In this document: one piece after another, positions 26,392 through 34,472 of the stretch | Layout of the letters: every line of letters begins with the position of its first letter | How positions within the stretch are numbered: the first letter of the stretch is position 1 | Source: Thalassospira sp. MCCC 1A03138 | GTDB taxonomy: Bacteria; Pseudomonadota; Alphaproteobacteria; Rhodospirillales; Thalassospiraceae | Assembly (NCBI RefSeq): GCF_002115785.1 | Contig: NZ_JFJY01000002.1 | Span: 434,001-498,000 of the forward strand | Length of the DNA stretch: 64,000 nucleotides | Direction of reading: 5' to 3' | Position numbers and translations under genes: made by a program | Notes under the pieces: model-generated | Database searches by the model: none | What the model saw: only the letters and a program-made list of their open reading frames with translations | What the model was told of the DNA's origin: nothing

Positions 26392-27636
26392 ATGAAGAAA
26401 TTTTCAAAGGTCGCAGCACTCGCGACATTTCTGAGCGCCGGTGTTTCTGTCGGTGCGCTTCACGCCCAGACAGCCGAAGTTTTGCACTGGTGGACCTCGG
26501 GCAGCGAGCAGGCTGCCTTGGGCGAAATCCGTGCGGCTTTCGAGGCGCAGGGCGGCAAATGGGTCGATACACCGATTGCCGGTGGCGGCAATGCCCGTGC
26601 GGCTGCGGTCAACCGCATGCTGGGCGGCGATCCGGCGACCGTTTTCCAGTTTTCAATTGGGCAACAATTGCGTGAACTGGCCGATCAGGGACTGTTGGCC
26701 GATGTGAATGCGGTAGCCGAAGAAGAAAACTGGGATGAAAAACTGCCACCATTGATCGTTCAGGCGGCAAAATATGATGGTGATTACATCGCGGCCCCGA
26801 TCAACATCCATGGTGAAAACTGGATGTTCTACAACAAGGAAGCGCTTGAAAAAGCCGGGATCGAGGTGCCGAAAAGCTGGCCAGAATTCGTTGATGCGGC
26901 CAAAAAGCTTGAAGATGACGGTGTGATTCCGATCGGCCTTGGCGGGCAGCCGTGGCAGGAACGCATCCTGTTTAACAGTGTCCTTCTCGGCGTTGGCGGG
27001 CGTGAATTCTACGCCAAGCTATACAGCACGCTGGATGATGAACTTCTGGCATCCGACACCATGCGCAAGGTGTTTGAAACCTTTGCAGCGCTCAAACCCT
27101 TTGTCGATGAAGCGAGCCCGGGTCGTAACTGGAACGAAGCGACCAATATGGTCATCCGCGGCGACGCCGCGTTTCAGTTTATGGGTGACTGGGCCAAGGG
27201 TGAAATTATTGCGGCCGGTGTCGAACCGGGCACAACGGTCGGCTGTGCCTTCGCCCCGGCCATCGATACCGCCTATATCATGACGGTTGATGCCTTTGCC
27301 TTTTCCGCGATGGACAGCGAAGAAGCACAGGCGGCCCAGGAAAAAATGGCGCATGTGATGCTGGAGCCTGATGTCCAGATTGCGTTCAATAAGAAAAAGG
27401 GTTCGATCCCTGCCCTTCTTGATGTGCCGGGTGATAGTTTTGATGTCTGTGCACAAAAGGCCATGGCGACATTGCAGGACAAGAAAACCCATCTGGTCAG
27501 TACCGGTCTGTTTGGTGTTCCAAGTGCCGTTTCCGGGGCAATTGATGACAGTATCTCCAATTTCTGGAACAGTGCTGACATGAGTCCGGAACAGGGGCAG
27601 GAAGAATTCCGTCAGGCGATTTCCTATGCCAAGTAA
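26392..27636 (+). CDS. Sugar ABC transporter substrate-binding protein (CUT1, glucose/mannose type)
   Basis: Periplasmic binding protein of 414 residues with a signal peptide (MKKFSKVAALATFL to about residue 25, cleavage near LHAQ). The mature start EVLHWWTSGSEQAALGEI and the segment GGDPATVFQFSIGQQLREL match the family-1 extracellular solute-binding proteins of glucose/mannose systems (GtsA-like). It is first in a four-gene operon with two permeases and an ATPase. With the GH1 enzyme next door, beta-glucosides or cellobiose are also plausible ligands. Confidence 0.92.
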   Translation: MKKFSKVAALATFLSAGVSVGALHAQTAEVLHWWTSGSEQAALGEIRAAFEAQGGKWVDTPIAGGGNARAAAVNRMLGGDPATVFQFSIGQQLRELADQGLLADVNAVAEEENWDEKLPPLIVQAAKYDGDYIAAPINIHGENWMFYNKEALEKAGIEVPKSWPEFVDAAKKLEDDGVIPIGLGGQPWQERILFNSVLLGVGGREFYAKLYSTLDDELLASDTMRKVFETFAALKPFVDEASPGRNWNEATNMVIRGDAAFQFMGDWAKGEIIAAGVEPGTTVGCAFAPAIDTAYIMTVDAFAFSAMDSEEAQAAQEKMAHVMLEPDVQIAFNKKKGSIPALLDVPGDSFDVCAQKAMATLQDKKTHLVSTGLFGVPSAVSGAIDDSISNFWNSADMSPEQGQEEFRQAISYAK

Positions 27637-27665
27637 GGCAGATGGAATGACACGGCTTTGCAGGT

Positions 27666-27690
27666 GCGCCGCTGCCTCATGCAGCGGCGC
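27666..27690 (+). other. Intergenic hairpin between the binding-protein gene and permease genes
   Basis: GCGCCGCTGC and GCAGCGGCGC form a perfect 10-bp GC-rich stem with loop CTCAT, 30 bp after the binding-protein stop and with no T-run. Such hairpins commonly block 3' exonucleases so that the binding protein is made in excess over the permeases (family knowledge). Confidence 0.75.
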
Positions 27691-27714
27691 CTTCACAAAG
27701 AAGCGAGATTATTC

Positions 27715-28644
27715 ATGGCCGAACCGGCACAGGGTGCGTTGAAGACTTCGCACGATGGCAGATGGCGCTGGCGTCCGCAATGGACGGCAAGAATGGCGCT
27801 GATCCCTGCCATGACGATTACCATCGTCTGTTTCTATGGCTTTATCATCTGGACCTTTGTGATCTCGTTGACGCGTTCGCGTCTGTTGCCGGTTTATAAA
27901 TTTACCGGGTTTGATCAATATGTGCGTCTGTTTGCTAATGAACGCTGGTGGACGGCGATGCAGAATATCGCCATCCACGGCTTCCTGTTTATCGGTGGAT
28001 GTATTGTTTTCGGCTATTTGCTGGCGATTCTGATTGATCGCGGGATCAAGGCCGAGGGTATGTTTCGCACGGTTTTCATGCTGCCGCTTTCGATGTCTTT
28101 CATCGTAACCGGTGTCATCTGGCAATGGGTGATGAATCCGGGTTTGGGGCTTCAGGATGCCGTGCGCGAACTGGGCTGGACCACGTTTGAATTCAACTGG
28201 ATCGTGCGTCAGGACCGGGCGATCTATACCCTTGCCATTGCCGGAATCTGGCAGCAGGTCGGGCTGTGCATGGCGCTATTTCTAGCAGGGCTGCGTAATG
28301 TCGATCCCAATATCTGGAAGGCATCAAGGGTGGATGGCATTCCGGTCTGGCGGGTCTATCTGCATGTGATTACGCCGATGATGCGCACCGTATTCTTTAC
28401 CGTATTCATCCTGATGAGCGCGATTGTCATGAAGGCCTATGACCTTGTCGTTGCCCTGACCGGCGGCGGGCCCGGCTTTTCATCGGATTTGCCGGCGAAA
28501 TTTGTGGTCGATCATATCCTGAACCGGCAGGAACTTGGCCTTGGTGCGGCCGGTGCATTTGTATTGCTTTGTACCGTGATTGCAGTCATTTCGCCCTATA
28601 TCCATTTTGAACTGCGCAAAGCACGCGACGGTGGGGGGCATTGA
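27715..28644 (+). CDS. Carbohydrate ABC transporter permease (MalF-like)
   Basis: A 309-residue inner-membrane permease with about six hydrophobic segments after a polar 40-residue N-terminus. The EAA loop that contacts the ATPase is KASRVDGIPVWRVYLHVITP (about residues 220-239). The frame stays open upstream through the intergenic hairpin, so ATG 27715 after it is chosen. It is followed 2 nt later by the second permease. Confidence 0.92.
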   Translation: MAEPAQGALKTSHDGRWRWRPQWTARMALIPAMTITIVCFYGFIIWTFVISLTRSRLLPVYKFTGFDQYVRLFANERWWTAMQNIAIHGFLFIGGCIVFGYLLAILIDRGIKAEGMFRTVFMLPLSMSFIVTGVIWQWVMNPGLGLQDAVRELGWTTFEFNWIVRQDRAIYTLAIAGIWQQVGLCMALFLAGLRNVDPNIWKASRVDGIPVWRVYLHVITPMMRTVFFTVFILMSAIVMKAYDLVVALTGGGPGFSSDLPAKFVVDHILNRQELGLGAAGAFVLLCTVIAVISPYIHFELRKARDGGGH

Positions 28645-28646
28645 CC

Positions 28647-29501
28647 ATGCGATTTAACCGTCTTGCGCTTTATGGACTGCTCGGGATTGCTGCCCTGATG
28701 ATTTTGGCGCCGGTTTTTATCATGGTGTCGACATCGCTTAAACCGATGGATGAAATTCGTGATGGCAGCATCTTTGCCCTGCCGGTGGAACCAAGTTTTG
28801 ACGCGTGGCGCGAAGCATGGTCTGGCGATTGTAGCCAAACCGCAGGCGGAAATTGCGGTGGTCTGTCATCCTCCTTCCTGACATCAGTCAAAATCGTCAT
28901 TCCGGCGCTTTTCCTTTCGGTCGGACTTGGTGCGGTTACCGGTTATGCCTTGGCAGCGTGGAAAATGCGCGGGGCCAATCTGATGTTTGCTGCCCTTCTG
29001 GTTGGCATGTTCATCCCGCCACAGGTAACACTTTATCCCCTGATCATCATGGTGCGCGAACTGGGAATATTCGGATCCATTCCGGGATTGGTTCTGGTGC
29101 ATGTCATATGGGGCGTTGCCTTTACCACCATGATGTTTCGTAACTTTTTCAAAACCGTTCCGCAGGATCTGCTGAAAGCCGCCCGGATTGACGGGGCCGG
29201 ATTCTGGCCTTTGTTCTGGCATGTCATGTTGCCCCTTTCGTTGCCGATACTCGGTGTCGCGATGATTTTGCAGTTCACATATATCTGGAACGATTTTCTG
29301 TTGGGCCTGACCTTTGGTGGGCGATCCGGACAACCGATGACGGTTGCGCTCAATAACCTTGTCGGATCGCAGTTCGGCGAGAAGGAATATAACGTGGATA
29401 TGGCTGCCACCATGCTGACGGCGCTTCCGACATTGGCTGTTTATCTGCTGTCGGGGCGGTTGTTTGTTCGCGGAATTGCGGCTGGTGCAGTGAAAGGATA
29501 A
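28647..29501 (+). CDS. Carbohydrate ABC transporter permease (MalG-like)
   Basis: The second CUT1 permease, 284 residues, about six hydrophobic segments. The EAA motif is KAARIDGAGFWPLFWHVMLP, and the usual MalG-type C-terminal region ending in GRLFVRGIAAGAVKG is present. ATG 28647 follows the first permease stop by 2 nt and is preceded by a G-rich ribosome site (GGTGGGGGG), implying coupled translation. Confidence 0.93.
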   Translation: MRFNRLALYGLLGIAALMILAPVFIMVSTSLKPMDEIRDGSIFALPVEPSFDAWREAWSGDCSQTAGGNCGGLSSSFLTSVKIVIPALFLSVGLGAVTGYALAAWKMRGANLMFAALLVGMFIPPQVTLYPLIIMVRELGIFGSIPGLVLVHVIWGVAFTTMMFRNFFKTVPQDLLKAARIDGAGFWPLFWHVMLPLSLPILGVAMILQFTYIWNDFLLGLTFGGRSGQPMTVALNNLVGSQFGEKEYNVDMAATMLTALPTLAVYLLSGRLFVRGIAAGAVKG

Positions 29502-29506
29502 CGGAC

Positions 29507-30580
29507 ATGAACGGCGTTGAATTGCGTGGTGTGACCAAGGCCTATGCCGGTCTGACCGTGATGAAGGATATCAATCTCGAAATCGAGGATGGTGCGTTTC
29601 TGGTCCTGTTAGGGCCGTCGGGGTGCGGCAAATCGACGATCTTGAACATGATTGCCGGTCTGGAACCCGTCACCGGCGGATCAATCCACATCGCAGGGCG
29701 GGAGGTCACGGAACTGGAGCCTGATGAACGCGATATCGCGATGGTGTTTCAGTCCTATGCGCTCTATCCGACCATGTCGGTTCGCAGGAATATCGGTTTT
29801 GGCCTTAAAATGCGGGGCATGCCCAAGGCCGATATCGAAAAACGGGTCGATGAAATCGGTGAACTTTTGCAAATTACCCCGCTTCTGGATCGCAAGCCAT
29901 CGCAATTGTCCGGTGGCCAGCAGCAGCGTGTGGCAATCGGCCGTGCGCTTGTGCGCGAACCATCGGTTTTCCTGTTTGATGAACCGTTATCGAACCTTGA
30001 TGCCAAATTACGTGCCGATATGCGCGTGGAACTGAAACGTCTGCATGAACGGCTTGGCCGGACAATTGTCTATGTCACCCATGATCAGATCGAAGCCATG
30101 ACGCTGGCAACCAAGGTGGTGGTGCTGGACAAGGGGTCCATTCAGCAGGCCGATACGCCGGAAAATGTCTATCGCCGACCGGCCAACAAATTTGTAGCCA
30201 GCTTTGTTGGGGCCCCGACCATGAATTTCATCGATGGCAAGCTGGTACAGGATGGCGACGGTATTGCATTCGATGGTGGGTCGGGTCAGTTGCCGTTGGC
30301 AAGTTTGCCAACGCGCGCACGTGATCTGATCGGGCAACCCGTAACCTTGGGCGCGCGTCCCGAACATCTGATGTTTGATGATCTTGGGGCCAATGCACGG
30401 GTGCTTCTGGCCGAACCGACCGGACCGGATCAGTATGTCCGTCTTGCGGTTGCCGGATCGGAAGTCACCGCGCGCACCGGCCCCGAACAGCATTTCAGTT
30501 CCGGTACCGATGCGCGGATCATGATTGACGGTGCTCGTGTATCGCTATTCGATCCCGAAAGCGGACGCGCAATTCTTTAG
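29507..30580 (+). CDS. Sugar ABC transporter ATP-binding protein (UgpC/MsmK type)
   Basis: A 357-residue ATPase of the CUT1 family: Walker A GPSGCGKST (about 36-44), Q-loop MVFQSYALYPTM, signature LSGGQQQRVAIGRAL, Walker B VFLFDEPLSNLDA, then a C-terminal TOBE/MOI-like regulatory domain (about 240-350). It closes the operon with a 5-nt gap from the second permease. These ATPases sometimes serve several importers, but the operon position points to this one. Confidence 0.95.
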   Translation: MNGVELRGVTKAYAGLTVMKDINLEIEDGAFLVLLGPSGCGKSTILNMIAGLEPVTGGSIHIAGREVTELEPDERDIAMVFQSYALYPTMSVRRNIGFGLKMRGMPKADIEKRVDEIGELLQITPLLDRKPSQLSGGQQQRVAIGRALVREPSVFLFDEPLSNLDAKLRADMRVELKRLHERLGRTIVYVTHDQIEAMTLATKVVVLDKGSIQQADTPENVYRRPANKFVASFVGAPTMNFIDGKLVQDGDGIAFDGGSGQLPLASLPTRARDLIGQPVTLGARPEHLMFDDLGANARVLLAEPTGPDQYVRLAVAGSEVTARTGPEQHFSSGTDARIMIDGARVSLFDPESGRAIL

Positions 30581-30616
30581 GTTGTCCAATTCCGCATTCG
30601 GGGCATCTACCCGATA

Positions 30617-31174
30617 TTATTTCATCATGCTTTGCGGCAGAGAACTGTCGGAAAATAGCGGGTATTTGTTGCGCGCGTTGGGCAACTGATAGTGCCACCA
30701 TTCATGATCGTAATATTCGAAACCCGCACTAACCATGATGCCCAGAAGCAGCAAACGGTTGGCCTCGGCGTCTTTTGAAAGCCCGTCCGCTCCATGATAG
30801 GATCGGATATGCATTTCATCAAACCCTGCCCCCATATCCAGTTCCTTGCCGTTTGCGTCCAACAGCGTTAGATCAATGGCAACACCACGGCTATGTGGCG
30901 ATCCAAGATCGGGATTGGCGATGAAATCGGGATTGGGTGTATGGTTCCAAAGGGCCCTCTGGGCTTCCTGTGGACGGAAGGCATCCAGAATGCGAATGCG
31001 TTTACCGTGACGTCGTGCCATGGCGACAGCCTTTTTCAGGCAGTCCGCCGCATCACGATGAAGATAGCAGGCAGGCCGTGAATAGATCGGTGCCCCGGTG
31101 AAATTGCGATCCGTGGCATAAACAATATCAATTTCGACATCATATTCTTGTGGCGTAATTTCGACCAGCGCCAT
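30617..31174 (-). CDS. ddpX: D-alanyl-D-alanine dipeptidase
   Basis: Zinc dipeptidase of peptidase family M15D (VanX/DdpX), 185 residues. It hydrolyses D-Ala-D-Ala. The conserved motifs are RILDAFRPQEAQRALW, the zinc ligands in SPHSRGVAIDLTL (His and Asp), and EWWHYQL with the catalytic Glu and third zinc His. No signal peptide is seen, so the enzyme is cytosolic. There are no vanA/vanH-type genes or ddp transporter genes beside it, so recycling of peptidoglycan dipeptide is more likely than glycopeptide resistance. Confidence 0.93.
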   Translation of the reverse strand: MALVEITPQEYDVEIDIVYATDRNFTGAPIYSRPACYLHRDAADCLKKAVAMARRHGKRIRILDAFRPQEAQRALWNHTPNPDFIANPDLGSPHSRGVAIDLTLLDANGKELDMGAGFDEMHIRSYHGADGLSKDAEANRLLLLGIMVSAGFEYYDHEWWHYQLPNARNKYPLFSDSSLPQSMMK

Positions 31175-31193
31175 TGCCGGAGGCCCCCTGTTC

Positions 31194-32012
31194 TTGTCGT
31201 TTACCGATTACATCAAAAAAATGCTGACCGGTCAGTTGCGTCACAATCCCCATAGCGCAGATCACACCGCATCGCAAACGCCATCCGGGGCCATTGAAAA
31301 AGCAGGCCCGACGCTTTTGGCAATCGATACTGCCTCAACATCGCTTTCAACAGCCGTTCTGATCAATGGTGTGGTCAAGGGCGAGCTTTACGAAGACATG
31401 GAACGCGGTCAGGCCGAAAACCTGATGGGCTTCATTACCGAAAGCCTTAGCCAGGCAAGCATCACGTTCGACGAGGTTGACGGCATCGCCGTGACCGTTG
31501 GACCCGGGGCCTTTACCGGCATGCGGATCGGGCTTGCGACCGCGCGTGCACTGGGACTGGCGCGCAAAATTCCGGTGGTCGGTGTCAGTTCGCTTGAGGC
31601 GGTGGCTTATGGGGTTTCCGAACGCGATCAGCAGGGACGCAATATTCTGGTCGCACTCGACAGCAAGCGGAACGAGATTTTCGCCCAGGCTTTTGATGGC
31701 AAGAAACGCCCGCTAAGTGCGCCGGAATGTGTCGCACCCCGACAGGCTCTGATGATGGCCCCACCTGGCGATACGCTTCTGGCCGGCGATGCTACCCCAC
31801 GCCTTTTGACTGCGGCTGCCCACGCGCCGGATGCGTTTTATGATTGCACGGCGCCGGGGCTACCGCGAGCAGGAAATGTGGCGCGGATTGCAGCGGCGCG
31901 CTGGGGAACGGATGAAAACCTGCCGCCTGTTCCAATGTATCTGCGTGTACCCGATGCGCGCCGGATCGAGGATCAGGGACCGGCAAAAAACAAGCCGGTA
32001 CATGAGGAATGA
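31194..32012 (+). CDS. tsaB: tRNA N6-threonylcarbamoyladenosine synthesis protein TsaB
   Basis: ASKHA-fold partner of TsaD in making t6A in tRNA. The core starts at TLLAIDTASTSLSTAVL (about residue 41) and contains VTVGPGAFTGMRIGLATARAL, the usual signature. The 272-residue frame has about 40 residues before the core, longer than the usual 220-235-residue TsaB. The TTG at 31194 has GGAGG 9 nt upstream; ATG 31221 would shorten the extension. The stop overlaps the rimI start (ATGA), the common tsaB-rimI pairing. Confidence 0.95.
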   Translation: MSFTDYIKKMLTGQLRHNPHSADHTASQTPSGAIEKAGPTLLAIDTASTSLSTAVLINGVVKGELYEDMERGQAENLMGFITESLSQASITFDEVDGIAVTVGPGAFTGMRIGLATARALGLARKIPVVGVSSLEAVAYGVSERDQQGRNILVALDSKRNEIFAQAFDGKKRPLSAPECVAPRQALMMAPPGDTLLAGDATPRLLTAAAHAPDAFYDCTAPGLPRAGNVARIAAARWGTDENLPPVPMYLRVPDARRIEDQGPAKNKPVHEE

Positions 32013-32548
32013 GTGCTTCATCCCACCAGCCGGAGGTTGAAGACGGGATTGAAGTTGTTCCCCTGACTGCGGCGTTTTGCAATGTTGCAAGTGCGCTTCA
32101 TGCTGAAGGGTTCGAAGATCAGGACTGCTGGTCGGCGGACGAGATGATCGCACTGCTTGATGTGCCTGGGGCCTTCGGGTTTCTGGCCTTTGCACCGGGG
32201 AATGAGGCGGAAAACCGCCTTGATATCCCACTTGGTTTTATCCAGATGCAGGCAGTGCTGGACGAGGCGGAAATCAACACCATCGTTGTCGCAAAGGAAG
32301 CGCGTAAACGCGGCGTTGCCAGAAAACTGCTGTCTGCGACCTTTGATCGCTTGCGCGAAACCGGTGTCAGGCGGGTTTTACTGGAAGTGGCCGATGATAA
32401 CGCGCTAGCGATTGCGCTTTATCGTGATTGCGGCTTTGCCGAGATCGGGCGGCGCAAGAGATACTATCGCCGGAAGTCCGGGCGTGAGGTCGATGCGCTG
32501 GTTATGGAGCGTGATTTTGGTGCTTGTGTTTTGGGCTGGGGCGATTAA
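32009..32548 (+). CDS. rimI: Ribosomal-protein-S18-alanine N-acetyltransferase RimI
   Basis: A 179-residue GNAT enzyme with the acetyl-CoA loop KEARKRGVARKLL (about 93-105) and the RimI-like end NALAIALYRDCGFAEIGRRKRYY. The translational overlap with tsaB is the classic genomic context, which supports RimI over other GNAT functions. Confidence 0.9.
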   Translation: MSASSHQPEVEDGIEVVPLTAAFCNVASALHAEGFEDQDCWSADEMIALLDVPGAFGFLAFAPGNEAENRLDIPLGFIQMQAVLDEAEINTIVVAKEARKRGVARKLLSATFDRLRETGVRRVLLEVADDNALAIALYRDCGFAEIGRRKRYYRRKSGREVDALVMERDFGACVLGWGD

Positions 32549-32651
32549 TGCAAGCTGGATGCATTCTATTTCGCTATATCCACATCAAATGTGTGGTTTT
32601 GATCGCCAAGCTGTTATAGTCTAGGCCTTGATGACGACGCGCGGGATTTGT

Positions 32652-32897
32652 TCAACCTTTTCGTATCGTTAAACGGTATGTGTTCGGTGAGTCGGCATGT
32701 TCGACAAGGTCAATGACGGTGTCGCCCATTTCGGTGACAGAACGCGGAACGTTTTTCAACGGTTCGCCAGCGCCGAGCGTAACTTCCAGAACCTGACCCT
32801 GTGTCATGGTTTCAAGTTTCAGACGAGTGCGAACAAACGTCATCGGGCAGACATCGTTGGTGATGTCGATCTTATGATCGGGCGTGGTGTCGTCCAT
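32652..32897 (-). CDS. TusA/SirA-family sulfur transfer protein
   Basis: An 81-residue small protein of the TusA fold (beta-alpha-beta-alpha-beta-beta). The active-site motif is Cys17-Pro-Met-Thr (canonical TusA has C-P-x-P), in DVCPMTFVRTRLKLE, followed by GQVLEVTLGAGEPLKNVPRSV. Such proteins carry persulfide sulfur to tRNA thiolation or other acceptors. It is a single gene, divergent from fur and convergent with rimI. The Pro-to-Thr change in the motif is typical of one large TusA-like subgroup whose acceptor is unknown. Confidence 0.88.
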   Translation of the reverse strand: MDDTTPDHKIDITNDVCPMTFVRTRLKLETMTQGQVLEVTLGAGEPLKNVPRSVTEMGDTVIDLVEHADSPNTYRLTIRKG

Positions 32898-33092
32898 ATG
32901 TTGTCTCCTGATCGGGCACCGGAAACGTGAAGTAGCGTTTCATTGGGCGGGAGGCAAGCCGGAGAGAACAAAATATCGCGATTTGTACCTTGCGATATGT
33001 GACAGTTTTCTCGATATTTAGCCCATATGAGAGCAAAAGCCTGGGAGCATCCTGGCTGGGGACAGGCGGAACCGGAAACGAGAAACAAGACT

Positions 33093-33515
33093 ATGCTTGC
33101 AGAATCAACCATCGAGCAAAAGTGCATCGACGCGGGTCTGAAAATGACCGGCCAACGCCGGGTGATTGCCCGAGTCCTGTCGGAATCTGAAGATCATCCC
33201 GACGTAGAGCTCGTTTATCGCCGGGCGACTGAAATTGACCCGAAGATTTCGATTGCGACCGTTTATCGGACCGTTCGCCTTTTTGAAGAGGCGGATATCC
33301 TTGAAAAACACGATTTCGGCGATGGCCGTGCGCGTTACGAGGAACTGACCGAAGAACATCACGATCACCTGATTGATATGCGATCCGGTAGCGTGATCGA
33401 GTTTTCGAACGAAAAAATCGAAAAGTTGCAGGAAGAGATCGCCAAAGAGCTTGGTTTCAAGCTTGTTGGCCATCGACTGGAGCTTTATGGCGTTCCGATG
33501 AAGGACGAAAAGTAA
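33093..33515 (+). CDS. fur: Fur family metalloregulator (Fur/Mur type, no CxxC zinc site)
   Basis: Iron-responsive repressor, or its manganese-sensing alphaproteobacterial form Mur, of 140 residues. The DNA-recognition helix ISIATVYRTVRLF lies at 53-65 and the metal region EEHHDHLIDMRSGSVIEF at 87-104. In E. coli Fur this region reads HHDHLICLDCGKVIEF; here both Cys are replaced (Asp95, Ser98), so the structural Cys-type zinc site is absent, as in rhizobial Fur/Mur. ATG 33093 matches the family start; the frame is open back to 33027. An AT-rich region with the dyad ATATCGC/GCGATAT (32973-32998) lies upstream. It is the natural candidate to bind the Fur boxes of the has locus. Confidence 0.92.
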   Translation: MLAESTIEQKCIDAGLKMTGQRRVIARVLSESEDHPDVELVYRRATEIDPKISIATVYRTVRLFEEADILEKHDFGDGRARYEELTEEHHDHLIDMRSGSVIEFSNEKIEKLQEEIAKELGFKLVGHRLELYGVPMKDEK

Positions 33516-33554
33516 CCGATTTCTGACAAACCGGTTGCGAAAATCGCTGATTTC

Positions 33555-33587
33555 AAGCCATCCGCTCCTGCCGAGCGGGTGGCTTTT
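33555..33587 (+). terminator. Rho-independent terminator after fur
   Basis: AAGCCATCCGCTC and GAGCGGGTGGCTT form a 13-bp stem (one G-U) with loop CTGCC and a T-run of four. It lies 40 bp past the fur stop. Confidence 0.9.
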
Positions 33588-33680
33588 CATATTCCTGTTA
33601 CGCGTTCTTAACAAAGCCTTCACTCGCCCCTGACGCGAAACTTGCGCAAAATCTGCGCAGATGAACGAAAGGGAGTTGCG

Positions 33681-34472
33681 ATGAGCGACGATCGACAGCA
33701 GCGGCTAGAGGTACGCCTTGCCGAAACCGAGGACGAAATCCTCGCAAGTCAGAAACTTCGCTACAAGGTGTTCTATGAGGAACGCGGGGCAAAGCCCAGC
33801 GCCGAAATGGCCGCGGCCGAGCGCGACTTTGACCATTACGATCCTTTGTGTGATCACCTGCTGGTAATTGATCATAATCGCGGACAGGGGCCGGACGGGG
33901 TTGTTGGTACCTATCGCCTGTTGCGTCAGTCGGTTGCCAATCAGCATGGCGGCTTTTACAGCGCCGATGAATATCACATCCAGTCGATGCTTGATGCTGC
34001 ACAAGGCAATGGCGAGATCATGGAACTCGGCCGTTCCTGCGTTGAAGAAGCCTATCGCACGATGCCGACCCTGCAACTTCTCTGGCAGGGAATTGCTGCC
34101 TATGTTTTCAAATACGATATCAAGCTGATGTTTGGCTGCGCATCTTTCCATGGCACCGATCCGGATGCCTTTGGCGATGTTCTGACCTATCTGCATCACA
34201 ATCATCTGGCACCCGAAGAAATGCGACCGCGCGCAGTCGAAGGCCGGTACGAGCCGATGGCGCGCACGACGATTGATGCAATTGATGCACGACAGGCGCT
34301 TCGTGATCTGCCGCCATTGATCAAGGGCTATCTGCGATTGGGTGGTTTCGTCGGTGACGGTGCAGTGGTTGATCATCAGTTTAATACCACCGACATTTGC
34401 ATCGTGTTACCGACGGAAAAGGTAACTGATCGTTATTACAAGCATTATGAGCGGACCGCGAGGGTGTCGTGA
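33681..34472 (+). CDS. olsB: L-ornithine N-alpha-acyltransferase (OlsB-type)
   Basis: Makes lyso-ornithine lipid by moving a 3-hydroxyacyl group from ACP to ornithine, the first step of ornithine-lipid synthesis. The 263-residue GNAT-like protein (Acetyltransf_5) has QKLRYKVFYEERGAKPS near residue 22, the DHYDPLCDHLLVID and VVGTYRLLR strands, MELGRSCVEEAYR, and FGCASFHGTDP. ATG 33681 has AAAGGGAG 5 nt upstream. The next gene, an acyltransferase whose GTG overlaps the stop, completes the pathway, as in rhizobia. Confidence 0.92.
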   Translation: MSDDRQQRLEVRLAETEDEILASQKLRYKVFYEERGAKPSAEMAAAERDFDHYDPLCDHLLVIDHNRGQGPDGVVGTYRLLRQSVANQHGGFYSADEYHIQSMLDAAQGNGEIMELGRSCVEEAYRTMPTLQLLWQGIAAYVFKYDIKLMFGCASFHGTDPDAFGDVLTYLHHNHLAPEEMRPRAVEGRYEPMARTTIDAIDARQALRDLPPLIKGYLRLGGFVGDGAVVDHQFNTTDICIVLPTEKVTDRYYKHYERTARVS

